DNA from: Chloroflexota bacterium
Lineage (GTDB): Bacteria; Chloroflexota; Anaerolineae; J036; Brachytrichaceae
Direction of reading: 5' to 3'
Assembly: GCA_021813225.1 (NCBI GenBank)
Contig: JAKALH010000004.1
Coordinates: 1 to 24,114, forward strand
Length of the DNA: 24,114 nt
Shown here: positions 5,950 through 14,254 of the stretch, piece by piece
Numbering within the stretch: the first letter of the stretch is position 1
How the letters are laid out: each line of letters opens with the position of its first letter
Notes under the pieces: generated by a model
Told to the model about the DNA's origin: nothing
What the model saw: the letters and a program-made list of their open reading frames with translations, nothing else
Databases searched by the model: none
Position numbers and translations under genes: made by a program

Positions 5950-8703
5950 ATGACAGAGCCAGGGCCAATTCTCACCATATTCCTGATCTTGCTTATCACC
6001 TGCGGGTTGATCTGGACAGGTTTATATTTCGCGGCTGTGCATTACCGCCGCCGCTACAGCGAGAAAGCCATGGTGATCTCGCACAGTCTGCACGCTCTAA
6101 CGGCAATTCTGGCGGACCTAAACCAATTCGCCGCACAGGCGCCTCGCGACGACGCTCAACCATACGGCCCGCTCGTACTCGATCTGAAACTCAGGCTCAG
6201 ACGCTCACAGGAAGGTTACGAGAGCTGTGTGGCGCAACTGCAGGTGATGCAGCAGGCCGAACCGCTCATACCAATCAACTGGCTCCGTCAGCTTCTGGCG
6301 ACTTTTACACAGTTGCGCGCATGGCGCCGGCACCTGATACACGCCGGGGCGCTGGCCGGCGAGGTCACGGCGCTGCAGGCGGAGGTTCTTGGAGCCGGCC
6401 AGCAGGCTGAAGTCGTCCGCCTGCTGCCGCTGGGAGTAGCCAACCGCGTGCGCAATGTGATGGGCGCCACCGAGCGCGCCGACCGCATCGGCCGCACGCT
6501 GCAGCGCGCCGGCGTCACCGGCGCCACGATCGAGCAGTTCATGGCCACCCTGCGGCAGCATCAGTCCGTGATTGAGCAACTGCCGGCCTGTTTCAAGCAA
6601 CCCGTCGACAACGTGGTGCTGGTGAATGCAACGACCGACAGCACCCGCGACACCTGGCACACCCTGAGCAGCCTGGAGCGGCCGGCCGTCGATGCGCTGC
6701 GGCGAGCCCAGGACTGGCAGAATCTATATAGCGAGGCGGCTGAGGTAGTCGAAGGTGTGCAGAATGAACTTGCCGCGGCCAAGCGCATCCTTGACCAGCT
6801 ACCGGCATCGATTGACACCAGTCGCCATAACGCCGAATACAGCGACCTGCGCGCGCGCGCCGAAGCGATTCTGAGGGCCTGGCAGGCTCCGGAGATCGAG
6901 CGCGTGCCGGAAATCGCCGATGCCGCGATGAAGCAGGTACTGACCTCGCAACAGTGGGCCGTCAGCCTGATGTCGGTGCAGAAAACCTATCAGGGTCTGC
7001 AACTGGCTGTCAAATCCAACCAGTCGCAGATCCAGCGCATCAGCGCAGCCATGGGCGCGCTGTCACAGGCGCCGCAATGTCCGGTGCAATGGGCGGACAG
7101 CAACGGTGAGCTCGACAGCCTGAGCAATGTGCACAGCAACATCGGCGATGCGAACCAGTCGCGTGCGCCAGCCCGGATCGCGACCGATCTTGACAGTGCG
7201 CTCGACCTGGGCCTGCGCGCCGAAAAGCTGGAAAGCCATGTGCGGGAAGTGCAGGAAAGCCACGAGCAACTGGTGGCGCTGCTGGCCAACCCGGAATTCC
7301 AGACCCGCGGCCGCTGGTTCCACGATATTGCGGCGCTGCATATAGAGGCCACGGCCTATGCGCCCGAAAACTGGCCGGACACAGCCGGGCTGGTAACGCT
7401 CAAATCGGATGCGACCGCATTACTGAAGCTGGAACAGGAATTGCAGCCGCTGCTTGCCAACAAGCCGCTGCACGAAGACGACCTGGAACAGTGGATCATG
7501 CACATCGGCCAATATCTGCGCGAACGGCGCGGGATGCAGTTGCGCATGGAGAGCATCAACAGCACCCTGAACGACATTGAAATCGCCGAGAAGGATGCGC
7601 GCACACAGGCGTCGGCGGTGCTGGCGGCTCTCGGCCGGCTGGAGCCGAACATCGTCCACAACATGCGCGCCTCGGCCATTATCGGCGTGTGGAATGAGAC
7701 CATGTCGCTCCACGACGACGGCAGGCGCATGGCCGAATCGCTGGAAGACCGGCTGACCGGCGCGGTGATGGAGAAGGCGTCCGCCATATCGCAGTGGGCG
7801 CAGGATTGCGCCGACACGTTGCACGACCTGTATGCCGCGGTCAAAGCGGAAGCCGACAATGCGCGGCAGAGTCTGAAGGCGCAGGTGGAGGCGCTGGTTG
7901 AGATTGCGCCGCTGGACGCCGAACCGAGCATGCTGGCGGCCCAGCAGCTCCTCAACGAAATACCGCCGCGCCCGATTGGCGGCAGGAGCGCGCAGGACGC
8001 TGCAACCGCCATGCAGGACATGGGCGGCCGGGTTGACCTGACCAACGCCGCCTTCCAGCGCTACATGCACATGGTGGAGGCTCTGGACGATCTGGAACAC
8101 CGCGTCGTTGTGCAGATCGACCCGCGTGTCACCCGCATGGACAATGCGCGCGCGGCTGCCATCGATACGCTCAAGGACCTGGAAGCGCTGCAACGGCATA
8201 TCCCCAACGTCCGGCCATTGCAGGTGGCCTGCACCGAGGCCGATCAACTCATCGAGCAGTACAACCAGGCCGAAGTCGGCCTGCAGGATATGACCGCCAA
8301 TGCCCATACGGTGAAGTCGGTGGTCAGCCGCCTGGACGGCCTGATCCAGCAGTTCCAGCATATCGCCAACCATGGCGCGGCGGCGCAGGCGGATATCGAA
8401 AGCGACCTGGCGCGCCTGCAGACGATCTGGAATGAATACAACCAGTGGGTGCGCCAGTTGAAGCGCTTTCGCGACCTGCAGGCGCGCAACGACACCGTGT
8501 TGATCGAGGAATTGAACGCGCGGCTGGGGGATATCGAACAGCACTTTTCGGATATCCAGCGCCGTTACAAGGGGCGCGCTTTACCGCTGGACTCCGCATG
8601 TCGCGAACTGGACATGCTGTTGAACGACACCGGCCATGATATTGAAGTGCCCCGTGACACAGGCGTTGAGGTCATCTCGATGCAGACCATTCTATCGGCC
8701 TGA
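5950..8703 (+). CDS. 917-residue single-pass membrane protein of long helices, EzrA-like architecture, function unknown
   Basis: Not assigned to a named family. Residues about 7-29 form one membrane helix (LTIFLILLITCGLIWTGLYF) followed by HYRRRYSEK, so by the positive-inside rule the N-terminus is outside and the large C-terminal part is cytoplasmic. The remaining ~880 residues are almost entirely helix-forming, with heptad-like Leu/Ile/Ala spacing, many Gln, Glu and Arg, few Pro or Gly, and no visible nucleotide-binding or catalytic motif. Short N-out anchor plus spectrin-like helices is the plan of the division regulator EzrA, but EzrA is ~560 residues and no sequence similarity is claimed. 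Alternatives are a scaffold or a polar or chromosome-anchoring coiled-coil protein. The start ATG has a weak AAGAG upstream. It is monocistronic, divergent from a wall crosslinking enzyme, and ends in a strong hairpin. Confidence 0.85.
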   Translation: MTEPGPILTIFLILLITCGLIWTGLYFAAVHYRRRYSEKAMVISHSLHALTAILADLNQFAAQAPRDDAQPYGPLVLDLKLRLRRSQEGYESCVAQLQVMQQAEPLIPINWLRQLLATFTQLRAWRRHLIHAGALAGEVTALQAEVLGAGQQAEVVRLLPLGVANRVRNVMGATERADRIGRTLQRAGVTGATIEQFMATLRQHQSVIEQLPACFKQPVDNVVLVNATTDSTRDTWHTLSSLERPAVDALRRAQDWQNLYSEAAEVVEGVQNELAAAKRILDQLPASIDTSRHNAEYSDLRARAEAILRAWQAPEIERVPEIADAAMKQVLTSQQWAVSLMSVQKTYQGLQLAVKSNQSQIQRISAAMGALSQAPQCPVQWADSNGELDSLSNVHSNIGDANQSRAPARIATDLDSALDLGLRAEKLESHVREVQESHEQLVALLANPEFQTRGRWFHDIAALHIEATAYAPENWPDTAGLVTLKSDATALLKLEQELQPLLANKPLHEDDLEQWIMHIGQYLRERRGMQLRMESINSTLNDIEIAEKDARTQASAVLAALGRLEPNIVHNMRASAIIGVWNETMSLHDDGRRMAESLEDRLTGAVMEKASAISQWAQDCADTLHDLYAAVKAEADNARQSLKAQVEALVEIAPLDAEPSMLAAQQLLNEIPPRPIGGRSAQDAATAMQDMGGRVDLTNAAFQRYMHMVEALDDLEHRVVVQIDPRVTRMDNARAAAIDTLKDLEALQRHIPNVRPLQVACTEADQLIEQYNQAEVGLQDMTANAHTVKSVVSRLDGLIQQFQHIANHGAAAQADIESDLARLQTIWNEYNQWVRQLKRFRDLQARNDTVLIEELNARLGDIEQHFSDIQRRYKGRALPLDSACRELDMLLNDTGHDIEVPRDTGVEVISMQTILSA

Positions 8704-8724
8704 TGCTGTTAGGACAAGTGGATA

Positions 8725-8753
8725 AAGCCTGGCTTTCGATGAAAGCCAGGCTT
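8725..8753. terminator. perfect 13-bp hairpin between convergent genes, probable bidirectional transcription end
   Basis: AAGCCTGGCTTTC and GAAAGCCAGGCTT pair perfectly around a three-base GAT loop. It sits 21 bases after the EzrA-like stop and 17 bases after the enolase stop on the other strand, so it can serve both. Neither side has a U-run, so it differs from a textbook intrinsic terminator and may instead be a 3'-end stabiliser or depend on Rho. Confidence 0.7.
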
Positions 8754-8770
8754 ACAGGCAACAGGGGAAC

Positions 8771-10051
8771 TCAGGCTTTGAGCGCGGCGCGTCCGGCGTA
8801 TTCCGCCGCTTCGCCCAGCTCTTCTTCAATGCGCAGCAACTGGTTGTACTTGGCCGTGCGCTCGCCGCGGGCGGGCGCGCCGGTCTTGATCAACCCCGTA
8901 TTCAAAGCGACGACCAGGTCGCTGATCGTCGTGTCCTCGGTCTCGCCGCTGCGGTGAGAGACGACCACGCTCCAGCCGGCGCGATGGCTCATGCGCACGG
9001 AATCGATCGCCTCGCTGAGCGTGCCGATCTGGTTGACCTTGCACAGCAGAGCGTTGCAGGCTTTCTCGGCGATGGCGCGCCTGATGAACTGAACGTTTGT
9101 CACCAGCAGGTCGTCGCCAATCAGCCGGATGTGGTCGCCCAGCCGGGCGGTGAGTTTCGTCCAGTGTTCCCAGTCCTCTTCGGCCAGGCCGTCTTCCAGC
9201 GAGACGATGGGATACTGCCTCACCCAGTTGGCCCAGTATTCAATCATCTCATCGCCGCTGAGTTTCTTGTTTTCCCTGGCCAGCACATACTTGCCGTCTT
9301 CATAGAACTCGCTGGATGCCGGGTCCAGGCCGATGGCGATATGCTCGCCGGGTTTATAGCCGGCCTTCTCGATCGCGGTCAGGATCACCTCGACGGCCTC
9401 GGCGTTCGACTTCAGGCTGGGTGCAAATCCGCCTTCGTCGCCGACGTTGGTCGCATAACCCTTGGCCTTCAGCACTTTATGCAATGCCTGGTAGGTTTCG
9501 GCGCCCCAGCGCAGGCCTTCGGCAAAAGTCGGCGCGCCGACCGGCAGTATCATGAACTCCTGGAAGTCGGTGCTGTTATCGGCGTGCTTGCCGCCGTTCA
9601 GGATATTCATCATCGGGGTCGGCAGCACATGAGCATCCACGCCGCCGATATAGCGGAACAGCGGCAGGCCGAGGCTGCCGGCGGCTGCGCGCGCCACGGC
9701 CAGGCTGACGCCCAGCATGGCATTCGCACCCAGGTTCTTCTTGTTCGGCGTGCCGTCCAACTGGTTCAACAGCTTATCGATGCCGGTCTGGTCGAACACG
9801 CTCCAGCCTTCCAGCGCCGCGGCAATCTCGGTATTGACGTGGTTGACCGCCTTGCGGACGCCCTTACCCCCGTAGCGCGTTTTGTCGTCGGTATCGCGCA
9901 GTTCCCATGCCTCATTGATGCCGGTGCTCGCGCCGCTGGGAACGCTGGCGCGCGCGTAGGTGTCATCTTCGAGCACGATGTCTACTTCGACGGTCGGGTT
10001 GCCGCGCGAGTCGAGAATCTCCCGCGCATTGATTGATTCGATGAAACTCAT
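8771..10051 (-). CDS. eno: enolase (phosphopyruvate hydratase)
   Basis: A 426-residue glycolytic enzyme that converts 2-phosphoglycerate to phosphoenolpyruvate. All hallmarks are present: AREILDSRGNPTVEVD near the N-terminus, the flexible loop SGASTG (39-44), VGDEGGFAPS with general acid E206, Mg ligands D243, E286 and D313, LLCKVNQIGTLSEAID with base K338, and SHRSGETEDTTISDL (365-379). Length is normal. The segment GGKHADNSTDFQEFM varies slightly from the common GGxHAxNxxDxQEFM. The start ATG has GAGGG eight bases upstream, overlapping the end of cysS. It is the last gene of a yacL-like, cysS, eno operon, 15 bases downstream of cysS, and ends facing the hairpin at 8725-8753. Confidence 0.98.
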   Translation of the reverse strand: MSFIESINAREILDSRGNPTVEVDIVLEDDTYARASVPSGASTGINEAWELRDTDDKTRYGGKGVRKAVNHVNTEIAAALEGWSVFDQTGIDKLLNQLDGTPNKKNLGANAMLGVSLAVARAAAGSLGLPLFRYIGGVDAHVLPTPMMNILNGGKHADNSTDFQEFMILPVGAPTFAEGLRWGAETYQALHKVLKAKGYATNVGDEGGFAPSLKSNAEAVEVILTAIEKAGYKPGEHIAIGLDPASSEFYEDGKYVLARENKKLSGDEMIEYWANWVRQYPIVSLEDGLAEEDWEHWTKLTARLGDHIRLIGDDLLVTNVQFIRRAIAEKACNALLCKVNQIGTLSEAIDSVRMSHRAGWSVVVSHRSGETEDTTISDLVVALNTGLIKTGAPARGERTAKYNQLLRIEEELGEAAEYAGRAALKA

Positions 10052-10066
10052 TTCTGTATCCCTCTA

Positions 10067-11524
10067 TTAGTTGCTGCTGATGCGAAAGGTAGTGCCTTTC
10101 GGCCCATCCTCAAGTATGACACCAAACTTCATGAGCTGGCTGCGGATGCTGTCGGCGCGGGCGTAGTCCTTCGCCTTGCGCGCTTCCAGGCGCATATCGA
10201 TGAGCATCTGGATCAGGCCGGCCTCGCGCTCGGCGCTGCCGCCGCCGGATGCCTGGCTCTCCGGCTGCACGACACCCAGCACCTGCCCGCCCAATTCGCG
10301 GTAGACGGCGTCGGCCTGCTCCAGCACAGGCTGTGACGCCGTACCCTCGTCGATGGCAGTGTTCAGGTCTTTGCCCATATCGAAGAGTGCGGACAGCGCC
10401 AGCGGGGCATTGAAGTCGTCATTCATCGCGCTGGTGAAGCGCATGCGGTACTGATCCAGCAGATCGATCAGGCGGCCATTATTGGCCTCGTCGCCGGGGC
10501 GCGCATTCTTCAGTTCGACCCGCACGCGGCGGGCGGCTGTGTTGATGCGCTCGGCGCCTTTGGTGGCGGCATCCAGCGCGGAGGTGCTGTAGTCAGCCGG
10601 GCTGCGGTACAGGCCGGACAGGATGAACACGCGCAGCGCCTCGGGGCGGTACTGTTTCAGCGCGTCTTTGATCGTGATGAAGTTGCCCAGCGATTTGCTC
10701 ATCTTCACGCCGTCGACCAGCAGTGTGCCGGTTAACATCCACGTATTGGTGAAGGGTTGCTCGTGAGCGCCTTCGCTCTGCGCGATCTCGCACTCGTTGT
10801 GCGGGAAGATGTTGTCGACGCCGCCGCCGTGTATGTCGAAGGTCGGGCCCAGGTACTTGTTGCTCATCGCCGAGCACTCGATGTGCCAGCCGGGGTAGCC
10901 GCGTCCCCACGGCGACGGCCACTGCAGCACATGGTTAGGCGGCGCTTTGATCCACAACGCGAAGTCCATCGGGTGATGCTTCTCGTCGCGCACCGCCACG
11001 CGCCGCCCCGCTTCCATTTCCTCTACATGCCGGCCGCTCAATTTACCGTATTCCTTGAAGGACTCGACGCTGTAATACACGGAGCCGTCCACCTCATAGG
11101 CATGCCCTTTGGCGATCAACTCCTGAATCATCTCGATCTGTTCGGGCACATGCGCACTGGCGCGCGGCGAGATATCGGGCCGTACGACGCCCAGTGCATC
11201 CATGTCTTCGAAATAGGCGCGCATATAGCGCTCAACGATCTCCATCGGCTCCACTTTTTCGCGGCGCGCGCCTTTGAGGATGCGGTCTTCGCCATCATCC
11301 AGCAGGTGCCCGACGTCGGTGATATTCTGCACGTAACGCACTTTCAGGCCGTTATAGCGAAACCAGCGCACCACAACATCGAATGAAACATAAGTTTTAG
11401 CGTGGCCGAGGTGCGAGTTATCGTAGACAGTCGGCCCGCACACGTACATCATGACGCGCCCTTCGTTGATTGGCTTGAAGACTTCCTTCTCACGCGAAAG
11501 GACGTTGTAAATCGTTTGACTCAT
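10067..11524 (-). CDS. cysS: cysteinyl-tRNA synthetase
   Basis: A 485-residue class I synthetase that charges tRNA-Cys. The HIGH-type motif is HLGH at 38-41 and the KMSKS motif is intact at 274-278. Zinc ligands C29, C217, H242 and E246 are visible in CGPTVYD, WHIECSAMS and PHNECEIAQSE. A full C-terminal helical anticodon-binding region follows, so this is CysRS and not the shorter MshC ligase of mycothiol synthesis. The start ATG at 11522-11524 is five bases after the stop of the upstream PIN-TRAM gene, with no clear Shine-Dalgarno sequence, which suggests translational coupling. An in-frame TTG at 11531-11533 overlaps that stop and is an alternative. The linkage to yacL recalls the yacL-to-cysS neighbourhood of Bacillus. 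Confidence 0.97.
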   Translation of the reverse strand: MSQTIYNVLSREKEVFKPINEGRVMMYVCGPTVYDNSHLGHAKTYVSFDVVVRWFRYNGLKVRYVQNITDVGHLLDDGEDRILKGARREKVEPMEIVERYMRAYFEDMDALGVVRPDISPRASAHVPEQIEMIQELIAKGHAYEVDGSVYYSVESFKEYGKLSGRHVEEMEAGRRVAVRDEKHHPMDFALWIKAPPNHVLQWPSPWGRGYPGWHIECSAMSNKYLGPTFDIHGGGVDNIFPHNECEIAQSEGAHEQPFTNTWMLTGTLLVDGVKMSKSLGNFITIKDALKQYRPEALRVFILSGLYRSPADYSTSALDAATKGAERINTAARRVRVELKNARPGDEANNGRLIDLLDQYRMRFTSAMNDDFNAPLALSALFDMGKDLNTAIDEGTASQPVLEQADAVYRELGGQVLGVVQPESQASGGGSAEREAGLIQMLIDMRLEARKAKDYARADSIRSQLMKFGVILEDGPKGTTFRISSN

Positions 11525-11529
11525 GGTTA

Positions 11530-12624
11530 TCAAGACTTTGCGAAAATCATCTTCCCTGCTGCCGTTTGCAGCACTTTGGTTACGGTGACGTTAATCGTCT
11601 GGTTCAGATAGTACTTGCCGTCCTCAATGACGACCATCGTTCCGTCGTCCAGATACGCCACACCCTGACCCGCTTCCTTACCTTCCTGGATCACGCGCAC
11701 GTTCAGCACTTCGCCAGGCAGCACCACTGCCTTGACCGCGTTAGCCAGTTCGTTGACGTTCAGAACGGTAACGCCCTGCAGCGATGCCACCTTGTTCAGG
11801 TTGTAGTCATTGGTCACGATCGGGCATTGCCATTGTTTAGCCAGCAGCACCAGTTTGTCGTCGACTTCGCTGCTGCCATCCGGGTCGTCATCCACGATTT
11901 TCACCGTCGCAACGGAGTCTTTCTGCAGTCGCTTCAACACTTCCAGGCCGCGCCGGCCGCGCGCGCGGCGCATGCTGTCGGCGGCGTCGGCGACGTGCTG
12001 CAACTCGACGAGTACAAAGCCGGGCACAATCAGTTCGCCGCGCAGGAATCCCGTTGCGCTCACATCCGCGATGCGCCCATCGATGATGACGCTGGTATCC
12101 AGCAGCAGCGATTCGCGCTGCCCGTTTTGCGCAGGCGATGCCGGCGACACAGCTGCCGCCGTCTCTGTTATTTTACTTGAGGGCATGCGGATATTCACCA
12201 TGGCAAATATCTCGCGATAGTGGGCATTCATCACCAGCACGCCGATGTAAGCGAAGAAGATGGCCGAGAGCAGCGGCAGCACCTGCCGGAACGGGTCGGG
12301 CAGCAGCGCCAGAGGAAACACCAGCAGTGCAGCCACCAGCAGCCCCGTGGTGAAACCGAGGAAGTCCGCGATGATCTGCGCGCCGCTCGCCCTGTTGACC
12401 TGATCGATCAGGCGCATCAACTGCGCCGCCGCCATCAGCGGCAGCAGGATCGCGCCGCCGATACCCACCACAGTGCCGAACAGAATATGGAAGATGACGC
12501 TGTTATGCAACGGCGCCGGCAATTGCGCAAATGGGATCAGATCGCTCAGAATCCAACCCACCAGCCCGAAGATAATGGCTCCACAGATACGCAGGACTAA
12601 CACCAGTGATGATGACACCCGCAT
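11530..12624 (-). CDS. YacL-family membrane PIN-TRAM domain protein, predicted RNase
   Basis: A 364-residue protein. Four hydrophobic membrane segments occupy about 7-30, 43-66, 88-108 and 115-133. A linker leads to a PIN nuclease domain (about 172-295) whose metal-binding acids are visible: D176 in LLDTSVIIDGRI, E207 in VLVELQHVAD, D255/D256 in SSEVDDKL, and D273 in IVTNDYNLNKVA. A C-terminal TRAM domain (about 300-361) is a predicted RNA binder. This is the YacL architecture; family members are treated as membrane-bound RNA endonucleases with poorly known targets. The start ATG has GAGGTGATC immediately upstream, one of the strongest ribosome-binding sites in the window. It is the first gene of the operon with cysS and eno and is divergent from the DUF3090 gene. 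Confidence 0.93.
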   Translation of the reverse strand: MRVSSSLVLVLRICGAIIFGLVGWILSDLIPFAQLPAPLHNSVIFHILFGTVVGIGGAILLPLMAAAQLMRLIDQVNRASGAQIIADFLGFTTGLLVAALLVFPLALLPDPFRQVLPLLSAIFFAYIGVLVMNAHYREIFAMVNIRMPSSKITETAAAVSPASPAQNGQRESLLLDTSVIIDGRIADVSATGFLRGELIVPGFVLVELQHVADAADSMRRARGRRGLEVLKRLQKDSVATVKIVDDDPDGSSEVDDKLVLLAKQWQCPIVTNDYNLNKVASLQGVTVLNVNELANAVKAVVLPGEVLNVRVIQEGKEAGQGVAYLDDGTMVVIEDGKYYLNQTINVTVTKVLQTAAGKMIFAKS

Positions 12625-12791
12625 TGATCACCTCAGTCCGGCGCGCGGTCGCACACGCGTCCTGATACCCGCCACAGACACAGGCACGCCGCGTACTGCA
12701 ACGGCGCCGGACACCTGTAAATAAGAATAAAACCAGGGATAAAACCGAATCTACGAATGAAAGCATACTAACACAGGTGTAGAATTCGGAC
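12625..12791. promoter_or_regulatory. divergent promoter region between yacL-like and DUF3090 genes
   Basis: A 167-base spacer between two divergently transcribed gene sets. The stretch 12718-12785 is AT-richer than its surroundings. A plus-strand -10 box TAGAAT (12780-12785, 5 of 6 matches) ends six bases before the DUF3090 ATG. At 16-18 bases upstream there is no good -35. The minus-strand promoter for the yacL-like operon must also be here, but no pair stands out. Confidence 0.4.
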
Positions 12792-13331
12792 ATGCCGAAG
12801 AGCACGATTGAGCTGAATCCAGTGACGCGCATCACCGCCGATGCGGTCGGCGAGCCGGGGCATCGCACATTCTATGTACAGGCGCGCAAGGGCCAGACAC
12901 TGGTAACGCTTTTATGCGAAAAAGAACAGGTGCGCGCGCTGAGTACTGCAATTCAGCAGATGCTGGACGAGCTGAAAACCAAGTACCCCAAAGGCGCCAA
13001 TTTCATGCGCCTGCAGATGGAGATGGGGCTGGAAGAACCGATCAACCCGGAGTATCGCATCGGCCAGATGGGCCTCGGCTATGACGAGGAGCACGATCTG
13101 GTCGTGCTGGTCGCCCGCGAACTGGTGGGCGAAGACGCCAGCGAGGATGACGCGGCAGTGGCCAAGTTCTTCTGCTCACGCGCGCAGATCGAGGCGCTGA
13201 GCCGGCAGGCCGCCGATGTCGTTTCGCGCGGCCGCCCGATCTGCCCGCTGTGCCAGAAGCCAATCGATAAGGACCTGGAGCACTTCTGCCCGCGCAGCAA
13301 CGGCCATGCCGACGAAGTTGTGTTTGCCTGA
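12792..13331 (+). CDS. DUF3090 family protein with C-terminal zinc-ribbon-like motif
   Basis: A 179-residue protein recognised from its N-terminal pattern (VGEPGHRTFYVQARKGQTLVTLLCEKEQV) and its C-terminal CPLCQKPIDKDLEHFCPRSNGH. C151, C154, H164 and C166 could bind zinc, though this is inference. DUF3090 proteins occur mainly in Actinobacteria and Chloroflexi, usually beside a SCO1664-type protein and a phosphoglycerate-mutase-like protein; none has a settled function. Here only the SCO1664-type partner follows, five bases downstream and probably translationally coupled. There is no Shine-Dalgarno sequence; a -10 box six bases before the ATG suggests a leaderless mRNA. Confidence 0.88.
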   Translation: MPKSTIELNPVTRITADAVGEPGHRTFYVQARKGQTLVTLLCEKEQVRALSTAIQQMLDELKTKYPKGANFMRLQMEMGLEEPINPEYRIGQMGLGYDEEHDLVVLVARELVGEDASEDDAAVAKFFCSRAQIEALSRQAADVVSRGRPICPLCQKPIDKDLEHFCPRSNGHADEVVFA

Positions 13332-13336
13332 GTGTA

Positions 13337-14101
13337 ATGTCTGAAGTTCCTTTGTCCAGGGAAGACGCTCTGGAATTGCTGACCACAGGAGAAGTGGAGT
13401 CGCTCGGGTTATTGCCCTGGAGTTCCAACTACACCTTCCTCGTCAAAATACTGGGCGAAATCCCCGGGCCGCATAACAAGACGGATATTGTGGATATTCT
13501 GGCCGTATACAAGCCCCGCCGCGGCGAAGCGCCGTTATGGGATTTCCCCGAAGGCACCCTGTGCCAGCGCGAGCTGGCATCCTATATGGTCAGCGTGGAG
13601 TTGGGCTGGGACCTGATCCCGCCAACGGTTCTGCGCGACGGGCCGCACGGTATCGGGTCTATGCAACTGTATATCGACAATGACGCGGACCGGCACTTTT
13701 TTACATTTCGCGAGGAAAAAGGCTATTGCGATCAGTTACAGCGCCTGAGCGCATTCGACCTGATTACCAATAATGCCGACCGCAAGAGCGGCCATTGCCT
13801 GCTGGATAAGAGCGGACATATCTGGGCTATCGACCATGGGATCACATTCAATACCGACTATAAACTGCGTACCGTAATCTGGGACTTCGCCGGGCAGCCG
13901 ATACCGCAGGACATGCTGGCAGATATGCGGCGCCTGCTGGACAGCCTCAGCAGCAGGCACCCTCTCGGCAAGACCTTACGATCTCTGCTGGCTGACGATG
14001 AGATAGCGGCATTCAGGCGGCGCATCCATAACCTGCTGGATATCGGCGTCTTTCCTGGCCCGAACCGCACCCGTCGCAGTATTCCCTGGCCGTCTGTATG
14101 A
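13337..14101 (+). CDS. SCO1664-type PI3/PI4-kinase-like protein
   Basis: A 254-residue protein of the family described as distantly related to phosphatidylinositol 3-/4-kinases. A candidate ATP-binding lysine is K59 in LAVYKPRRGEA. A catalytic-loop-like segment DLITNNADRKSGH (141-153, with N146 and D148) precedes a metal-binding-like IDHG (165-168), the same order as in PI-kinase and HipA folds. The substrate is unknown; a lipid, inositol or protein target cannot be chosen from sequence. It has no membrane segment. It follows DUF3090 by five bases with no separate ribosome-binding site, so co-translation and a shared pathway are likely. The third member of the usual trio, a phosphomutase-like protein, is not found in this window. 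Confidence 0.85.
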   Translation: MSEVPLSREDALELLTTGEVESLGLLPWSSNYTFLVKILGEIPGPHNKTDIVDILAVYKPRRGEAPLWDFPEGTLCQRELASYMVSVELGWDLIPPTVLRDGPHGIGSMQLYIDNDADRHFFTFREEKGYCDQLQRLSAFDLITNNADRKSGHCLLDKSGHIWAIDHGITFNTDYKLRTVIWDFAGQPIPQDMLADMRRLLDSLSSRHPLGKTLRSLLADDEIAAFRRRIHNLLDIGVFPGPNRTRRSIPWPSV

Positions 14102-14254
14102 GTTACAGGCAGCGCCAATAGTCGAAATCACGGCAACCTGCCGGCCATCCCATGCGACCTTCTGTAGAACACCAGCAAGTAAGTTGATGGCCTGAACGCG
14201 GGAACCCTTCATGCGCACACCACACCACCCGGCAATACAACAGGCCGGCTGATT

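Noticed and set aside
7420..8544. 374-codon minus-strand ORF
   Set aside because: Antisense to the EzrA-like gene; His/Gln/Arg-rich shadow composition, no ribosome-binding site of note.
8954..10036. 360-codon plus-strand ORF
   Set aside because: Antisense shadow of enolase, produced by GC-rich codon bias; no recognisable domain.
10067..11533. MshC (mycothiol ligase) instead of CysS
   Set aside because: Full length of 485 residues with a complete C-terminal anticodon-binding region; fits cysteinyl-tRNA synthetase.
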